This document shows, in pieces, positions 10,741 to 23,318 of a DNA stretch of 64,000 nucleotides. The translations under genes were made by a program, and so were the position numbers. The notes beneath the pieces are model-generated. The model saw only the letters and a program-made list of their open reading frames with translations, searched no databases and was not told the origin of the DNA. Location of the stretch: assembly GCA_008360955.1 (NCBI GenBank), contig LUCM01002871.1:130979-194978 (forward strand), written 5' to 3'. Each line of letters opens with the position of its first letter. Position 1 is the stretch's first letter. The stretch comes from Fasciolopsis buskii. Its lineage: Eukaryota > Platyhelminthes > Trematoda > Plagiorchiida > Fasciolidae.

Positions 10741-12475
10741 CTCATCAACTTGGGCTACAAAACACTGGAATATTCAAAATCATTGGAAATGAATTTGCCA
10801 TCTTATGCGTGTACAAACAGAACCAAGGCGAAGTAGAAAGGAGAAATATGGAAAAACAAATAAAAGCCAAAAGTGGCTAGAGTTGAGCACATGACAGCCG
10901 CGTGTTTCATATTCTTACCCTATGCCACGAATTTTCTCCTCTGAAGCAACGCTTCGTTTGTAAGCCCTGTAGAATTTGGGAAGCCAAAGCAAAAGAAACA
11001 ATGTCTTCCCGTGTCTCCACAAATGTGAATCCCAAATGGGGAAATTGTTTGTTCGGCGAAATTGAAACAAGAGACCAACTGATTTCTGGACTTTGACAGG
11101 CAATGACCGGCATCCCATTTCATGCGCTCTTTGATCCGGAACATCAAAGGGTTTTGGCTTCACGTGAGAACAGAGACAAATCATTTTCAATTGTGAAGGA
11201 TATAATGTTAATAACACAGCTTTGTTGGTAGATGTAATGCACCAACCTTTTGACTACCGTGAGTAGTCTTTCTCAAGACAAGTTTTACATTACATCATTC
11301 ACAATTAAAACCAATAGATGGATTATCGATTTTTCGATACAGTCCTTACATTCCATGGTCCCGACAAACCATTTTCGTTCATACGACTTCGTCGTGAAGA
11401 ATAGCTGAGGAGGAGACAAGACTATTGGTAATCAGTGCCGGTTTGTCGTACTACACAGTGCTGTCGACAAAATTCTCCACCAATTAGTAGAGAGCTGGAT
11501 TGCAATTGGATCGTCCACCGCGTTGGATAACTTGTTCCACATGATCCGCGGACACTGAAGACGTTGTGACCCACTTTATCCGAGACGACTTGATTGGTTG
11601 CATCATTTTAAAACGAGTTTAATTTGATTATTTCAACTCAAATTGATGGGCGCCGAATTAAGTAAAACAAGATGGAAGGAAAATAAAACTTGGAATTTCA
11701 CTTGATTTCGCTGCCGGTGAGAAAGTCTGATCATGTGGGGCATTTTTCGTCAAATAGTTCGCCAATGAGTCATTTTGGGTAAATTACTCTAAATTTCTAG
11801 GTGTCTGCTTATCGAATGAAGGACCTATCAGTCGTCTAATTAAATACACCGCTACAACATTCTGAGCAGTTCAAGTCCTCCCAGGGTCACAAATCGCGGT
11901 TTTGGCTATATTAGGAGACCTCAGTGTTATCTCATCTAAGGAGAAGATTGTGGCATGTCAATCAGAAATCCTTAGCAATCGCTAATTTTGATTTCGTACT
12001 GCTCTTTTCTATTCTGCCTTCTTTTCATGCCAGCCAACAACTGCCGCATCTTTTTTGGAGATACATCTATTCTCAGTTGTTTCCAAATTGCGCTCTCGGT
12101 GGAATTAACCACCTGATTACAACATTCGTATCAGTCAAAATTATCACGTGTCCATTCTGTCGTCTCATTGAAACCTAGAAAAAAACATGAACTCATTGGA
12201 TCTGGCTGATTCCTGTTCTCATTTTAGTCCATTTAGATTTGGATTGTCTCGTTTCTTTTCCTCGAATAAACACGCACACTGTGATTGTACGTTGATTGAA
12301 TTTCTCGAAAATCGTAACTTCTTGTTCAGAACAATAAATTGGAAGACTACTTCTGATGTCACTCATTTGTTTCTTCGCTTGTATTGACAAACGTAATCAG
12401 TTAACTTTATCAAGGGCCAAACAAAAAATGGTCACAAACACATTCTTAGCGCTTTCAATATTATCGATTTTTCAG
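10741..12475. other. Non-coding stretch except the 11.2-kb repeat
   Basis: No exon is supported. A superb acceptor at about 12,032 (a long pyrimidine tract ending in CATGCCAG) opens a frame of about 26 codons in the shared phase that ends in TGA at about 12,114, but no good donor follows. It is noted in the findings as a possible alternative last exon. Confidence 0.35.
11200..11365 (+). repeat. Penelope-like fold-back family, copy 1
   Basis: It begins GTTAATAACACAGCTTTGTT, passes a stem-loop region (minus-strand GACTACTCACGGTAGTC) and ends with ATCGATTTTTCGATACAGTC. The same two blocks occur at 48.8-49.2 kb and, inverted, at 63.8 kb. The minus strand reads AGTCAAAAG where other copies have AGTCGAAAC. 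Confidence 0.7.
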
Positions 12476-12496
12476 TTTTTACATTTATGCTCAGTG
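12476..12496 (+). CDS. Micro-exon candidate, 21 bp
   Basis: The acceptor tract TTTCAATATTATCGATTTTTCAG ends at 12475, and a perfect GTAAGT starts at 12497. In the shared phase the exon reads F-T-F-M-L-S with a trailing G. Reading from the ATG at 12428 through the tract looks like a 23-residue signal peptide running into the same donor, so a first-exon reading is a real alternative. The phase of the series favours the internal micro-exon. Confidence 0.6.
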
Positions 12497-13212
12497 GTAA
12501 GTAGATCGAAACATTACATTGCAGTTTATAGTGCACCATTTTGCGCTGGGTTTGTAAACCGTGTGACTAGCACGACAGATTCAACGTTTTGATTGATGGC
12601 GTTGGTCGTTCCTAATGCTTACTCGTTTCTGGACGGATCACGAGTGTCCAAAGGTCGCTTGGCATACCGGTTTTATAATCTCAAAAAAATCAACTGCATG
12701 GCAACATCCATTTATCGACACTGTTGATGTCTGGACAAATTTAATGGAGTGAATTACGCCCATATGCAAACAACTAGATGTTAACCACAAAGGCTAGTAC
12801 CTGCAGACAGACATTCGCGTAGACGAATTGGGAGTGCAGTATCAGTAACCGGGAAAGGTATTCCGAATTCTGCACCCATTAGGGGACTCGTGGGATGCAT
12901 GGTTTGTGGACCGGGGACCGATTTGATCTGTTCGCGTGAGACGATATCAACACAGGAAGTGCATTTGATTTTAGCACTCAAATTTGCAAGATTCTTGTAT
13001 CCGAGTAGCTTTACGAATTCCAACATAAAAGGAACAGGCATAATCGTCGAGTGCATTTGATTGAAGTTTTATCAAATGCCTTGTGAACCGGCAAACGTTC
13101 GCGTACCGTACTCGAGTTTTGGATGCATTCACGCAACGTGAATCACCGGGCACTTCTGTTAGCTAAAGTTACTGATTGTCTGATTATCTGTGCACTGCCT
13201 CGCGATTTACAG

Positions 13213-13218
13213 GCAAAC
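13213..13218 (+). CDS. Micro-exon candidate, 6 bp
   Basis: The strong acceptor GCCTCGCGATTTACAG ends at 13212, and the donor GTATGA starts at 13219. The exon is GCAAAC, adding one whole codon (K) in the shared phase. Six-base exons are hard to tell from chance. Confidence 0.3.
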
Positions 13219-13706
13219 GTATGATTTCTGGGTTTTACCAAATGCAGACATTCCTTTATCGATTTCTAACAATTTTTTGGCACAAAGCCGAAATAAGCTG
13301 GGAAGTAATAGAGTACCAATTGCACAAACAAATATATTCTGACGCGTTATCATGTTTCGAGGAGAATCGAATCTGTGCAAATCAATTCATGGAGGTGAAC
13401 GTTTGAGAGTTTCGGCCACATCGAGTTGACTCATCAAATGTTCATGATCTCTTCAAGTATTTCATACAGAATGCGGTCTCCTAGGGAAGCCTATTGATTG
13501 TAGATTCTTCTTTCGAATTAGTTTATCAGTCGAGTGTAACCGCAGTTTCTGAACATCGTTCTCCTTGCAACCGAATTTCTGAGCAATGTCCTTGAGAGGT
13601 CCACCGAGCAATAGACATTTTACTTTTATTTTACTAAAATGTACCTTGAACTGCTTAGTTTTATAGTATGCTTTTGTGTTTGTTTTAACCAAATCACATA
13701 TTTTAG

Positions 13707-13727
13707 CATGTGGGCTGATCAATCCGG
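13707..13727 (+). CDS. Micro-exon candidate, 21 bp
   Basis: A T-rich tract ends in CACATATTTTAG at 13706, and GTAAGT starts at 13728. In the shared phase it reads C-G-L-I-N-P with a trailing G. Phase 0 contains TGA. It overlaps an antisense 100-codon open frame (13462-13764) that has no recognisable domain. Confidence 0.6.
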
Positions 13728-14655
13728 GTAAGTAAATTGGAGAAACGTTCGGATGAACATGCATCTTTTCTATTGACCACGTTCCTGTCAGAATTTACTT
13801 TAAACGTAACGAAACAACGCATTCGATACTCCAATTCACTTGGTCTGCATATGGGATTCAAACATGCGTTCGTCTAACTCTCACTGGGCTACGCGCACAC
13901 ATGACTATAATAGGGCAAATAAAGAAAACTGGCGGATTCATACCAAACCGTTAAGACGGTAGGTTCCATCTTCAACTTACATTAGTCAATCAGTTTCCAA
14001 CGATTTCTCCAATGCCTTCCAAGTCGTACTAGCGCAATTGGAATTCCTCAAAGAAACTTTCTTTGACTGATCTTATCTTCTTCAAGTATTCATAAGCATT
14101 TAACAAAGGTTGAGTAAAATAATGAACATTTGCATCTTCAAATGGGGTTTAGTTTGACTGACTGAACAATCAATGAACGCTTGCACACAAGATCATGAAT
14201 CGTGAACAGACAGGCATTTTGCTAACTAGGCCACTTGCTAATCGGTTAACGACAACAAACACCAGTACCAAGTACGTGTGAGACCGTGCTGCAGAAAGGA
14301 CGAATGTAGGCAAAAGATTGCATTTTTTCTAGACTTTATACTTCTCTAGACAATTGTTAAAGAGATCGAAGTCGAAGTAAAAAAAATAGACCTGGAAGCA
14401 TTGATGCGCTTTAGAATAACTTCAAGCTTGCTTTTTTACTTCAGACGCTAAAATACACGCGGCAATTTAGAAAGTCAGTTTGTAACCAGTGTGACGCAAC
14501 TATTTCAACTGGTGCATACAATCCTCGTTACACGTGCAAAGGGTTTGATATTGGAATCGGGCGAGAAAGTACACGAATCCGGCTAACTTGATGTTTGTTT
14601 GTTTATTTCTGTTGTTCACTGCTCCCGTCAATTTGTATCTTTTCATCTAAAATAG

Positions 14656-14676
14656 CACAAAGGAAAGAAAACCATC
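14656..14676 (+). CDS. Micro-exon candidate, 21 bp
   Basis: A tract rich in T and C (TTTGTATCTTTTCATC) precedes AAAATAG at 14655, and GTAAGT starts at 14677. In the shared phase it reads Q-R-K-E-N-H with a trailing C. It is strongly hydrophilic. Confidence 0.6.
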
Positions 14677-17028
14677 GTAAGTACACTTTGTCACCCAATG
14701 TGTCCGGGATTCGTTCAATAGTTTCGCGTTTTCCAAAAAGAAAATTCCAATCTGTTACCTTATTTGATTCCCAATGAGATGCGATCAGTCGAATACACTT
14801 TCATCCAGTGGGAACAGATGTTAAATTACTCCAGCCCATAGGATAGATGCTCGCCCTATCACAGTAGCGGTTTGTTCCATTTTTGATCAATTTCGTCCAC
14901 TCGAAAATGAAATTTCATTTGTTAATAATTTATCATTTTCTTTAATTGATTAGGCATTGTCAAGTTTTGTATTGTTCATTATTTATTTGAAATTCTTACT
15001 TTTATTACAAACAATATGCGTGATCGATGGTTTGTTGGAAATTTTTCTTTTCTGCGTTAAAATTAACTTTTTCGTCGTGTGATTCAATGTTTGAGTGTTG
15101 TTCGTCACAGTCTGGTGTGTGGGATCAGTTATTCCGATGAGAATGAGCTGTTCCGGTTTACGTTCACGGTGCATTGAACAGTTCTAACTTGGCAGTCCGG
15201 TAGATCGGTTCTTCGAGAAATCAACAATCGATAGGCAGACAAACAACACGACAAGATTGGCATGGTGTTACAAGGAACAACACGAGGTTAACAAACCACA
15301 GGAATACTAGTACCTGCCAAATCGATTCTTCTTCTGGTGACAGTGAATAGGCTTTTCACGGCTATACGGAATTTGTGGTGAAGTCCCAGTTTATCAACGA
15401 ATTCGACTGAAACGTTTCACTCGAAGTCAACGTTCCATGATACAACCGCTATCAAACCGTTCACCGTGAATGAAAGAAAACAATTTGTGTCGGTATGGCT
15501 GGTTCGTTAGGATTGTCGAACAATCACCGTTTGTGTCGCAAATTAATAGAAGTCGAAAACAAAGCACGACACATGCCTCTTAATTAGTTGTATTGCGTTT
15601 TGTTGTTCGTCACACTGTTACTCGGATTTATGGAAATTTCTCGACAAATCATTTCGTCATCGAGACTAAAACAAAATATCCACACAAATCTATTTTGGTT
15701 TACTCATTTGCACGCTTGTTCGTCGAAATCAGACTGATCTACGAATCGAACGCATGCAAGGCAAAATGAGTGTTTTCGTTCCAGTCGACACAGATTCCAT
15801 TATCTGCTGAACCGCGTGTCTTATTTGCCCATGAATATGAAGTCTTAACCGAAGAATGACGGACAACATGAAAATGTCCCGATCTTTCATCAAGATAATA
15901 TCCATTGGAAAATGAGAAGGGGTTCGATGTTCAACGGATAAATCCGTAAGGAGTGGCTCAGCCAACGCAGCGTTCTCTTGTGCGGCTCTCAACTGTTTGC
16001 TGACCAGACATCGATCTGCACCTTTCTTGTATAGTAGCACGGAAACATGTGCGTTTGGCTACAAAAGTGAAAGTCTTAAGTCTGAATACGTTGTTGTTTA
16101 ACTATTCCATATTAGGGTAGTATTTGGCCAGGATTCCAATTTTATATTTTTTTAATTTTTTATGTTTTACTTTCTTTTATTATTGAATTAACAATGTACA
16201 TCAATTTTCAGGAAGGGGGCCGCGGCTAGCAGAGGGCTGCCGAGTGGGGAAGTTGACCGGCGGTGGGAGGAATCGAACCCGCGACCTTTACGTCCAAACG
16301 CCACGACCTTATCCGTTTGGCCACCGCCGGCCCTATCTCGAGTTTTCATTCCTTTTCAGTGTGTTTAATTTTGTAACATCGGATGTCGAAGCATTAGTGG
16401 ACAAAATAATCACCAATCGTTCCATATAGGTGAACGGTCCACTTCGAAAAGTACATGCTAGTGGTCCATGCCTCGCTGACGATCATCTCCCAGACCTATT
16501 CATGGTCTTCCCCGGCCGAGTTTAGTACACCGTGTGATTTTGCAGACCAACTCAGGTTGAGCAGTACAGACGCAACGGCGGTCTCCTCAAATTTAAGCCC
16601 TAAACACTTTAACTGCCGTTTGGAATTCGTTTTTGTTAAATCGAATGTGTTGGTCCCGCATCTTTTACTTGATTCCTCATTCTTCCTTTCTTCAAACGTT
16701 TACCTTTTCGCGAACTGACGTAGATGAATGGTAATTTTTCTCAGAAAACCGAAGAAGTTTTCTTTCCCGTCCGCTGCTTAAAACCCTGGTGCTTTTGAAG
16801 ATGCTGTCACTATGGGAACATGAAAACGTAGCAATGACACTGACGTACTAGTGGCCATAAAGTACACTGTTCTGTGCATTTCTGTGATCAAAGTTCTTCA
16901 GATACGCTGCAAAATTAAACGATCACGTCAGATTATTGTTTTTATCCAATCATAAAGCTGCTTTTTAGCTTCGTTCTCAAATTCGTCCACTAATTGGCGC
17001 TATCTGCTTTCGCCTTGGATCGTTTCAG
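14677..17028. other. Non-coding stretch except one SINE
   Basis: I see no supported exon between the micro-exons at 14656 and 17029. The antisense 103-codon open frame at 15729-16040 has no domain and no convincing splice sites. Confidence 0.4.
16148..16334 (-). repeat. tRNA-derived SINE, copy 2 (well preserved)
   Basis: On the minus strand the 7-base acceptor-like arms GGCGGTG and CACCGCC pair fully. The B box is GGTTCGATTCC. The body CAGCCCTCTGCTAGCCGCGG and tail CCTTCCTGAAAATTGATGTA follow, ending in an A/T-rich tail. The gene-like open frame across it is a shadow of this element. Confidence 0.9.
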
Positions 17029-17049
17029 CTGTCAAAGTCGAAAAAACAA
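17029..17049 (+). CDS. Micro-exon candidate, 21 bp
   Basis: The acceptor tract CTGCTTTCGCCTTGGATCGTTTCAG ends at 17028, and GTAAGT starts at 17050. In the shared phase it reads V-K-V-E-K-T with a trailing A. All three phases are open, so the exon alone does not fix the frame. Confidence 0.6.
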
Positions 17050-19322
17050 GTAAGTTGAGAACTATCCTCTGGACTGCCCATCCATAAAAACGAACCATTT
17101 AGATTGGCTCAGTTGACAACAGGTTATCACACCTTGCATTGTTGAACTGTTTCTCGTTTAGTTTCACATGATCAATAACAACACTTGCAAAGATTGCATT
17201 GAAATCCCTTGGCATACATTGCTGTGCATTCCAATCGAACGGCAAGCGAAAATTTAATCTATGTTAGACCTAGTTTATACAAATGCAAAACTAAAAGAGG
17301 CAGAGTTTTCATTTTCAACGGATCTTCATCGTCAAATAAGTCAGGAAATGACAAACGCAGCCTAACTGAATGTGACACTGTCGACTGATGTCTTTTCTTT
17401 GTTCCGTATTCGGCTCTTCGGCAAGCCGATCCTGCCTAGATCGCGCTATCTGAAACTAGAACAACCATAATCAAACGCCACACAGACTCGCTCGTCCACT
17501 AGGTAAAATCATCACATTTTTATAGGTTAGTTTGCTCGCATAATTACTTCTGTGAGACTGCCATTATTTCAGCGCTTGTCCGAGTCGATCTTTGATTGGT
17601 CCATGTTGTTCAGTACACTTCACGTGATTCAGTTCATGGGGTTTCATTTTTTATCGAACCCGGACCATTAATCCAGATTGGTTGGCCTGACTGATGATAT
17701 GGCTTGCTCTTAGCACATTCACACTATTGCCTTGCGATCACGTCAATGTCAGCTGTCCGGTAATGGCTACTGGCCCAAGCAGTTTCACTCTGGTCTTGCT
17801 TTGCACATTTGCTTGGCGTCCGGGCAAGACTGGGTTACAGCCACACCCGAGTATTGATCACAATTTTTACGACACGGTCCGGCATCGCGCGACCATCGAT
17901 AACCAGTGAAATAGCTCTTTTGGACAATTCTAATACCATATCTTCGCAAACACTGGATGCGCACAGATGACATTCTTGAGAACGCAATAGGTAATGCACT
18001 TTTTGACAGAAATAAAAGGATTTGTCCTGATGGTTACAGCAACTTCCTATCCAAATCTACGGTAGTCACTAAAGTAGTCAAGCTAGGGAAAAGGAGATTG
18101 GAGTGGAAACATAGAATAAACTTGCAAGAACTGCCCACTCTCGAGTGGAATATTGCCTAGCAGTCGTGTTTCACATTACAACGATCTAAAACATCGGCCT
18201 TCAGGGCATACATCATTCAGAATGACAAGATAGATTAGGGCTGAACTAATGAAGATAAGTGACAGATTGAACAAAATGAAACTTAAATCACTCATCAATA
18301 TTGATGGTAAGACGAAATCTACTCGGTGCACTGGGTGACGTCACGAGACGACAAAAACTACAGTTCGAGCGTGCTATTTCTATACCCAAACATTCCAATA
18401 ATTGGCAATTTTCGAAGGCATTTTTCTTTTTGATTTCTGAGTATTGCATTTTACAGTTGTTTTGCATGCGAGAGGCGCAGCGTGGTCTAAAACATTTGTC
18501 TTCAACTTGCGTTTCCGGTGTCCGTTAAAACGCATTTCTCCATTGACGAAACCGACACAAAACTATGCGAAATTGTATCTTCTATGCTTGCCTGCTTGTC
18601 GATACGAGAAAGGTAATTCTTTCTAAGGAGAAAATACTGACTACAGACTTGTAGTTGGCGAAATGACTAATGTTGTCTGGTACATAGTTGTCTTGGAGAC
18701 GCGTTGATGGTTCATCAAGCTTGATTCATTTGGAATAAGTCATCTGAGTGGAAGACATAGCCATTTTCTCGCCCTGAAACCTAATCAGTCACATCCAATC
18801 GGTCGGCAAAGGATTTCAAAATAACCTGATAAATTTGTTGTGTCTCCGATTCGAAGGCAAGCAGAGCAAACTGTACTTGGACAGGACAAATTTCTAACAA
18901 ACTAGTACACCGGTATTCCCTGGTACAAATTTCACATTTTCCATCGGACACATAGCTTACAACCTCTAAACAAATCTACGGGAAACGGTACCGTTTTTAA
19001 TCGAGTTTTGCAACAACAGTTGTAGAAGGAAATCAAAGTGTCTGATGAGTGCTTCGTCCCAATCAAAAGTAGGCGATAGGCTCGTATTAAAGAAGCTTGA
19101 TAGCGTCCTTTACGGAAATTAATCGTTCAAAAGGTAGCTCGGGCAATAGCGAGAAGGTTGCAAAGCGCAATGACGAGGCGAGAGATGGCACCGTAACTAC
19201 CCTAGCAGTTTTATGTCGGAGTAACCAAGGTATCCGTGTTTCAACGCATGGATTCGACAAACAGATATTTTTCTCCTGGCAGCTTCGTCTGTGGCAGCTC
19301 TTGTCCGTCTGTTCAGTGAAAA

Positions 19323-19340
19323 GTGGAAAAACAGTCGCAC
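19323..19340 (+). CDS. Micro-exon candidate, 18 bp (ambiguous acceptor)
   Basis: The donor GTAAGA starts at 19341. The natural CAG acceptors upstream (19281, 19296, 19315) give 59, 44 or 25 bp, none a multiple of three. A downstream AAG at 19322 gives 18 bp, open in the shared phase (E-K-Q-S-H). It was left out of the 27-exon chain because the acceptor was chosen for length. Confidence 0.2.
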
Positions 19341-19507
19341 GGTAAGAATGGATAGGAGAAAATGAAAGATGATACGGTAATTGTGGTACACTTGTCAGTT
19401 TTCCGTCTAAGATTTTCTAACACGTCTTTGCCTCTGCATTCGTTTCTTCATAAGTCACGTGGATATTTTGCTTTTTATACATTAAACTAAATTTTCCAAT
19501 CTTTTAG

Positions 19508-19537
19508 AGCCCAAAAACACTCGAGCTCTCCGTAACG
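19508..19537 (+). CDS. Micro-exon candidate, 30 bp
   Basis: The acceptor AAATTTTCCAATCTTTTAG ends at 19507, and a near-perfect donor GTAAGTAAG starts at 19538. In the shared phase it reads PKNTRALRN with a trailing G. Phase 1 contains TAA. Both splice sites are clear, making this one of the best-supported members. Confidence 0.65.
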
Positions 19538-20008
19538 GTAAGTAAGAAGACAAATGCTTGGACGAGAAAAATCTCTAAATTGAAGTATTCTATCGATTTC
19601 CACTCGGTATTTCATATCTTCTGTATTACCTTGTTTAGCCCAAATTTCTCAGTTTTCTAAATTCCGAAACTAGTCAGTACAGAATTTGTAAAACTAGGAT
19701 GAGCAGCTAAGTTTCTAGGCGGAAACCTAAATCATCAGATTTCATTATTGATGCCATAATTAATAACAATCGCCAATATTACTAGCATTTCTGTCAAAAT
19801 TGAATTGATTATTGCAAAGCCATAAACATGATTTGGAATAGAACGCTTTTTCAATGCGCACTTCATAGATAGCTGGTCTTTGATTCTTGTGTCTACTGTA
19901 CGAATTTGGATTAAACACAAACTTACACCGAGATTTTGATCATTTCATCCGTCATATCGAGATTGGCTAGTAAATTTCACACTTGTCCTACATTCTTGAA
20001 CATTTCAG

Positions 20009-20029
20009 CAAACGATTTATTAAAAATAC
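20009..20029 (+). CDS. Micro-exon candidate, 21 bp
   Basis: The acceptor is CCTACATTCTTGAACATTTCAG ending at 20008, and GTAAGTTT starts at 20030. In the shared phase it reads N-D-L-L-K-I with a trailing C. Phase 0 contains TAA. It follows the 30-bp exon at 19508 by 471 bp and joins it in frame. Confidence 0.65.
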
Positions 20030-21219
20030 GTAAGTTTCTCGCCGGTGACATCATGACCAACTGTACTTCGGAATGCAGTCTTTGGCCCGAAAACCGAATA
20101 AGAGTTTAGTCAGCAGCACAAATCGTATCCAATCCGACGAGTGTTTATTCGTGACAAAAAAAAGACAAACATTGCCAGTCCATTGAACGGTCGATTTGGC
20201 AATTTTCCAATCCGACTGTGAAAAATACTTTTCTGTTCGCACATTTTCTTAGTCATGCAATCCGAACGGCTATTCTCTTACTTTCTCGAAAAGTCGTGTG
20301 ACAAAATGTAATATGTTCAGAAACTGAGTCTTTGCCATTTGAACGTTGAAAAGTGTGGAAAACTAACCGGCCTTTGGAGGCCTTAGTCTCATAAATCTCT
20401 CATGCAAACTGTACGAAGTCACGTGCACGAGCGTAGCCGTATGTGCTCATATGTACAGTAGTTGGTATTTCCTTTTCTGAGCTTGTGTAAACTTCTTCCA
20501 TTTGCCTAAAGCGGAAAAGAAGTACTTTAGCAGCCTTCCATTTCGTTTGTATATACGAGTGTTCGCGCAAACGCCTCGTAATGATTCTGCCGAATACTGC
20601 GGGGAGTTTGGGGAAGATCAGTGTAATCACGTGACTACAATTGCGACCTTGGAAAGTCGATCAACAGGCAAAAATCATCTCCTGGCTTTACTGATAATGG
20701 AAACCACAGTGCATGATCAGCACCAAGAGTTAAATGATACGAAGGCATCGGTCTATGCTCAAACATAACCCGATAATTTGGAATCTCTGGAAAAAACATT
20801 TGACATTTTCCGAATACCATTAGATGTTCAGAAAGGGCAATAACCTAAAGTGTTCATCAGGACCAAATTATTTGGGGTCTCACATTTCGGATCGATTATC
20901 TAATACCGCACGGGAATGGAGGGAGGTAAATCTCGGGCGTGTTAAATTAGAGGCCACTAAGACCGTCGAGACATCATTCAAGCCACACACCAAATGGGCA
21001 TGTGGTTTTCCGGTTTTTAGATCTCGTGTGACGTGTAAAACGACCGTTACCATCCTTCGCTGTTTGGTATATGTGACAAAGTTCTGAACAAACCTAGTTT
21101 ATTTGAGTTCACCTATTATGATACTGTTCTGTCTATACATAATTGCTTGATACTGATATGTGCAAATGAAACCAATTCCGAAATCACACCTGACAAATTT
21201 CACGAAGTGAAAATTCAAG

Positions 21220-21231
21220 CAACGGAACAAC
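21220..21231 (+). CDS. Micro-exon candidate, 12 bp (weak acceptor)
   Basis: The donor GTAAGT at 21232 is perfect, but the acceptor AATTCAAG lies in purine-rich sequence. In the shared phase it reads T-E-Q with a trailing C. Confidence 0.32.
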
Positions 21232-22104
21232 GTAAGTTCCTGGGAAGCATCGAAATGTAATTTGCTCGCATGACTTTGTACTCACATTAGCAACGTACTC
21301 GTTTGGCAACTTCTGCTCTGTGGAATAAATTCACCTTACATGAAGAAAAAATATCGGCCACTCTTCTAGATATAAGTCCGCTCTACCGACCATAAGTAGG
21401 TAGCTGTAGTTTACTAATTAGGCCCGTGAGATTCTGCCGGACTCGATTGCTCCTCCATTCTGTGACTGCAGTCTACAACCGGCGCCGCAAGTAAAAAGGA
21501 CTCGAGCAACCACAGGCGTGAAAACAAAAAACGGCATGGTTTGAGACAATCACGTTGGCTGTCCTTAAATGGCATTCTACCTGGTGATCGTATGCGGTTG
21601 AATTATCCTCGTGCACACCCCGAGAACGCGACTGGCACATGCTAACTTGGGGCATCTGTGACGTCGGCGTGACATTCGGTTATCGATCGGAGCAACAGTA
21701 CGGTCGGTTCTGCTCCACATCTCCCAAATATGGCCTTAGGGAACAACCGTGAAAAGAGTTTCGGTGTTTTGAACACGGATGCCCTTGTGATGTTGACAGA
21801 ATATGGAGTGGAGAATTTTGTGAGTACCTCAAACGTTAGGCTTCAGGTACTCAAACTTAGAGTTCAGTCTTTAAAATAGGCATTGAGTGAGAGTATGCGA
21901 AAGTAGTTGGAATATTTTTTGCTCATGTCCATAGAAGAGCTGTTTCGTTGTAGACCGTTCTTAGACGCACCTACTGGTTTGAAAGTGGATGGGAGTGGTC
22001 GATTCATGACATGGCAAAACATGCGAAAATCCTAACCAACGGACTAGGCCGCGTGCGCAAAATTAGATTGCCAGCCTAGGCTCCACGAGATTCCCCTCGC
22101 CAAG

Positions 22105-22119
22105 CGATGTTTGGAGGCA
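22105..22119 (+). CDS. Micro-exon candidate, 15 bp
   Basis: The acceptor ATTCCCCTCGCCAAG ends at 22104 (AAG type), and the donor GTAAGT starts at 22120. In the shared phase it reads M-F-G-G with a trailing A. Confidence 0.38.
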
Positions 22120-22517
22120 GTAAGTAATGTTGCTCAGTACCGCAATTACATAATCGCATTTGTGTCACAAACTGTACTTTCATCTATTTTCGGATTCCTC
22201 AAGGACGTTGACGTGAACAGTGTTTGGAATATCATTCTTCAACTCGGCCTGAACTATAGGTTCGATTTAACCGTGTACAATTGATTACAGGCTAGAATCA
22301 TGCATCATGCACAATGATCGCAATCTCTCTAGTTCAGTAGATGAACATCATTTTGCCTCTCTTAAATGGACTGATGTTACTCCTAGTTTTGGAGCCCATA
22401 TTCACAATTTTTAAATGATCATCTAACGGGGTGTCGAGGCATGTTGGTGTGAATTTCACGTGCATTCACTGATTCTTGGTTTCAGTTTGTTTCCTAAGAA
22501 AGTGACAGCATAGATCG

Positions 22518-22630
22518 TTTTCAGGACGGGGACTGTAGTCAACAGTGGGCTGACAAGTACGAAGTTGATTAGTCATGGGGGGTTCGAACCCGTGAAGCTC
22601 ACAACCGAACTCCATGACCTTGACGACTGG
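22518..22630 (-). repeat. tRNA-derived SINE, degenerate copy 3
   Basis: On the + strand it reads TTTTCAGGACGGGGACTGTA, then CAACAGTGGGCTG, then GGGGGGTTCGAACCCGTGAAG, then CTCCATGACCTTGACG. This is the same order as the minus-strand copies at 16.2 and 55.5 kb but strongly diverged. Confidence 0.65.
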
Positions 22631-23294
22631 CAGTCATCATGTGTTGAAAGCAGTCTCCCTTGGATTAGATCAAAAGGATCACATCACACGGACAAACGAT
22701 ATCACAAACCGAATAGATCTGTACAGGACTGGAAACGTGTTACCTAGCGTGGCTTCTGCCTGTCGACATTCAGGTTGCTGAATCATCAAGAAATTAGTTA
22801 ATTTACTTTACAAACAAGGCGACAAGCCTGACGGGAACATGTTAGTCTATTTAGTTGAGGCGATGTTTGCATAACATCAACTCATATGACGATGTGATTG
22901 ATCCGGGCTGAAGACTAAAATCCGCCGCGTTTAGATGATCGGATCTTCTCCTGAGTAACGAATTAATGGGATCTAGGTATGCAGTTCGAACAATCTCGTC
23001 TCGAACAAAATGAAGTCCGCAAAACGGAATCAAAATTGGATCTTTCAGACTACAGTCCCAATTTGCAGTGTCTAGGGCTCGTGAAATTTCAAACCAATTA
23101 AATTACACTTTGTTCAAAAAGCGATGTAGCATATGGAACTGATGTCTCAATCTCCTAAAATCACTGACCGAATTCCATGTTCTATTTCTCAAAGATAAAT
23201 CATTATTCTTGCATGTCAGTGATTGTAGTTGTTGGAAGAAATAAAGTGAATCAAAGTGGTAGCATAAACGGTAGTTTTTCCTACTCATTTGTAG

Positions 23295-23318
23295 TGAAGA
23301 AGCGAGGCAATTACCCAG
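23295..23318 (+). CDS. Micro-exon candidate, 24 bp
   Basis: The acceptor tract TAGTTTTTCCTACTCATTTG ends in TAG at 23294, and CAG|GTAAAT forms the donor at 23319. In the shared phase it reads K-K-R-G-N-Y-P with a trailing G. Phase 0 starts with TGA. Both sites are strong although the donor is not GTAAGT. Confidence 0.6.

Noticed and set aside
13462..13764. 100-codon minus-strand frame (Lys-rich)
   Set aside because: Many frames of this length are expected by chance here. No domain was seen, and it overlaps a better-supported + strand micro-exon.
14591..14650. Hydrophobic peptide from ATG (Phe/Leu-rich)
   Set aside because: It ends in a stop without a donor, and the region is the pyrimidine tract of the 14,656 acceptor.
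16244..16429. Open frame containing a GGGRNRTRDL-like peptide
   Set aside because: It is the reverse side of the SINE B box and head; the same peptide type recurs at other SINE copies.
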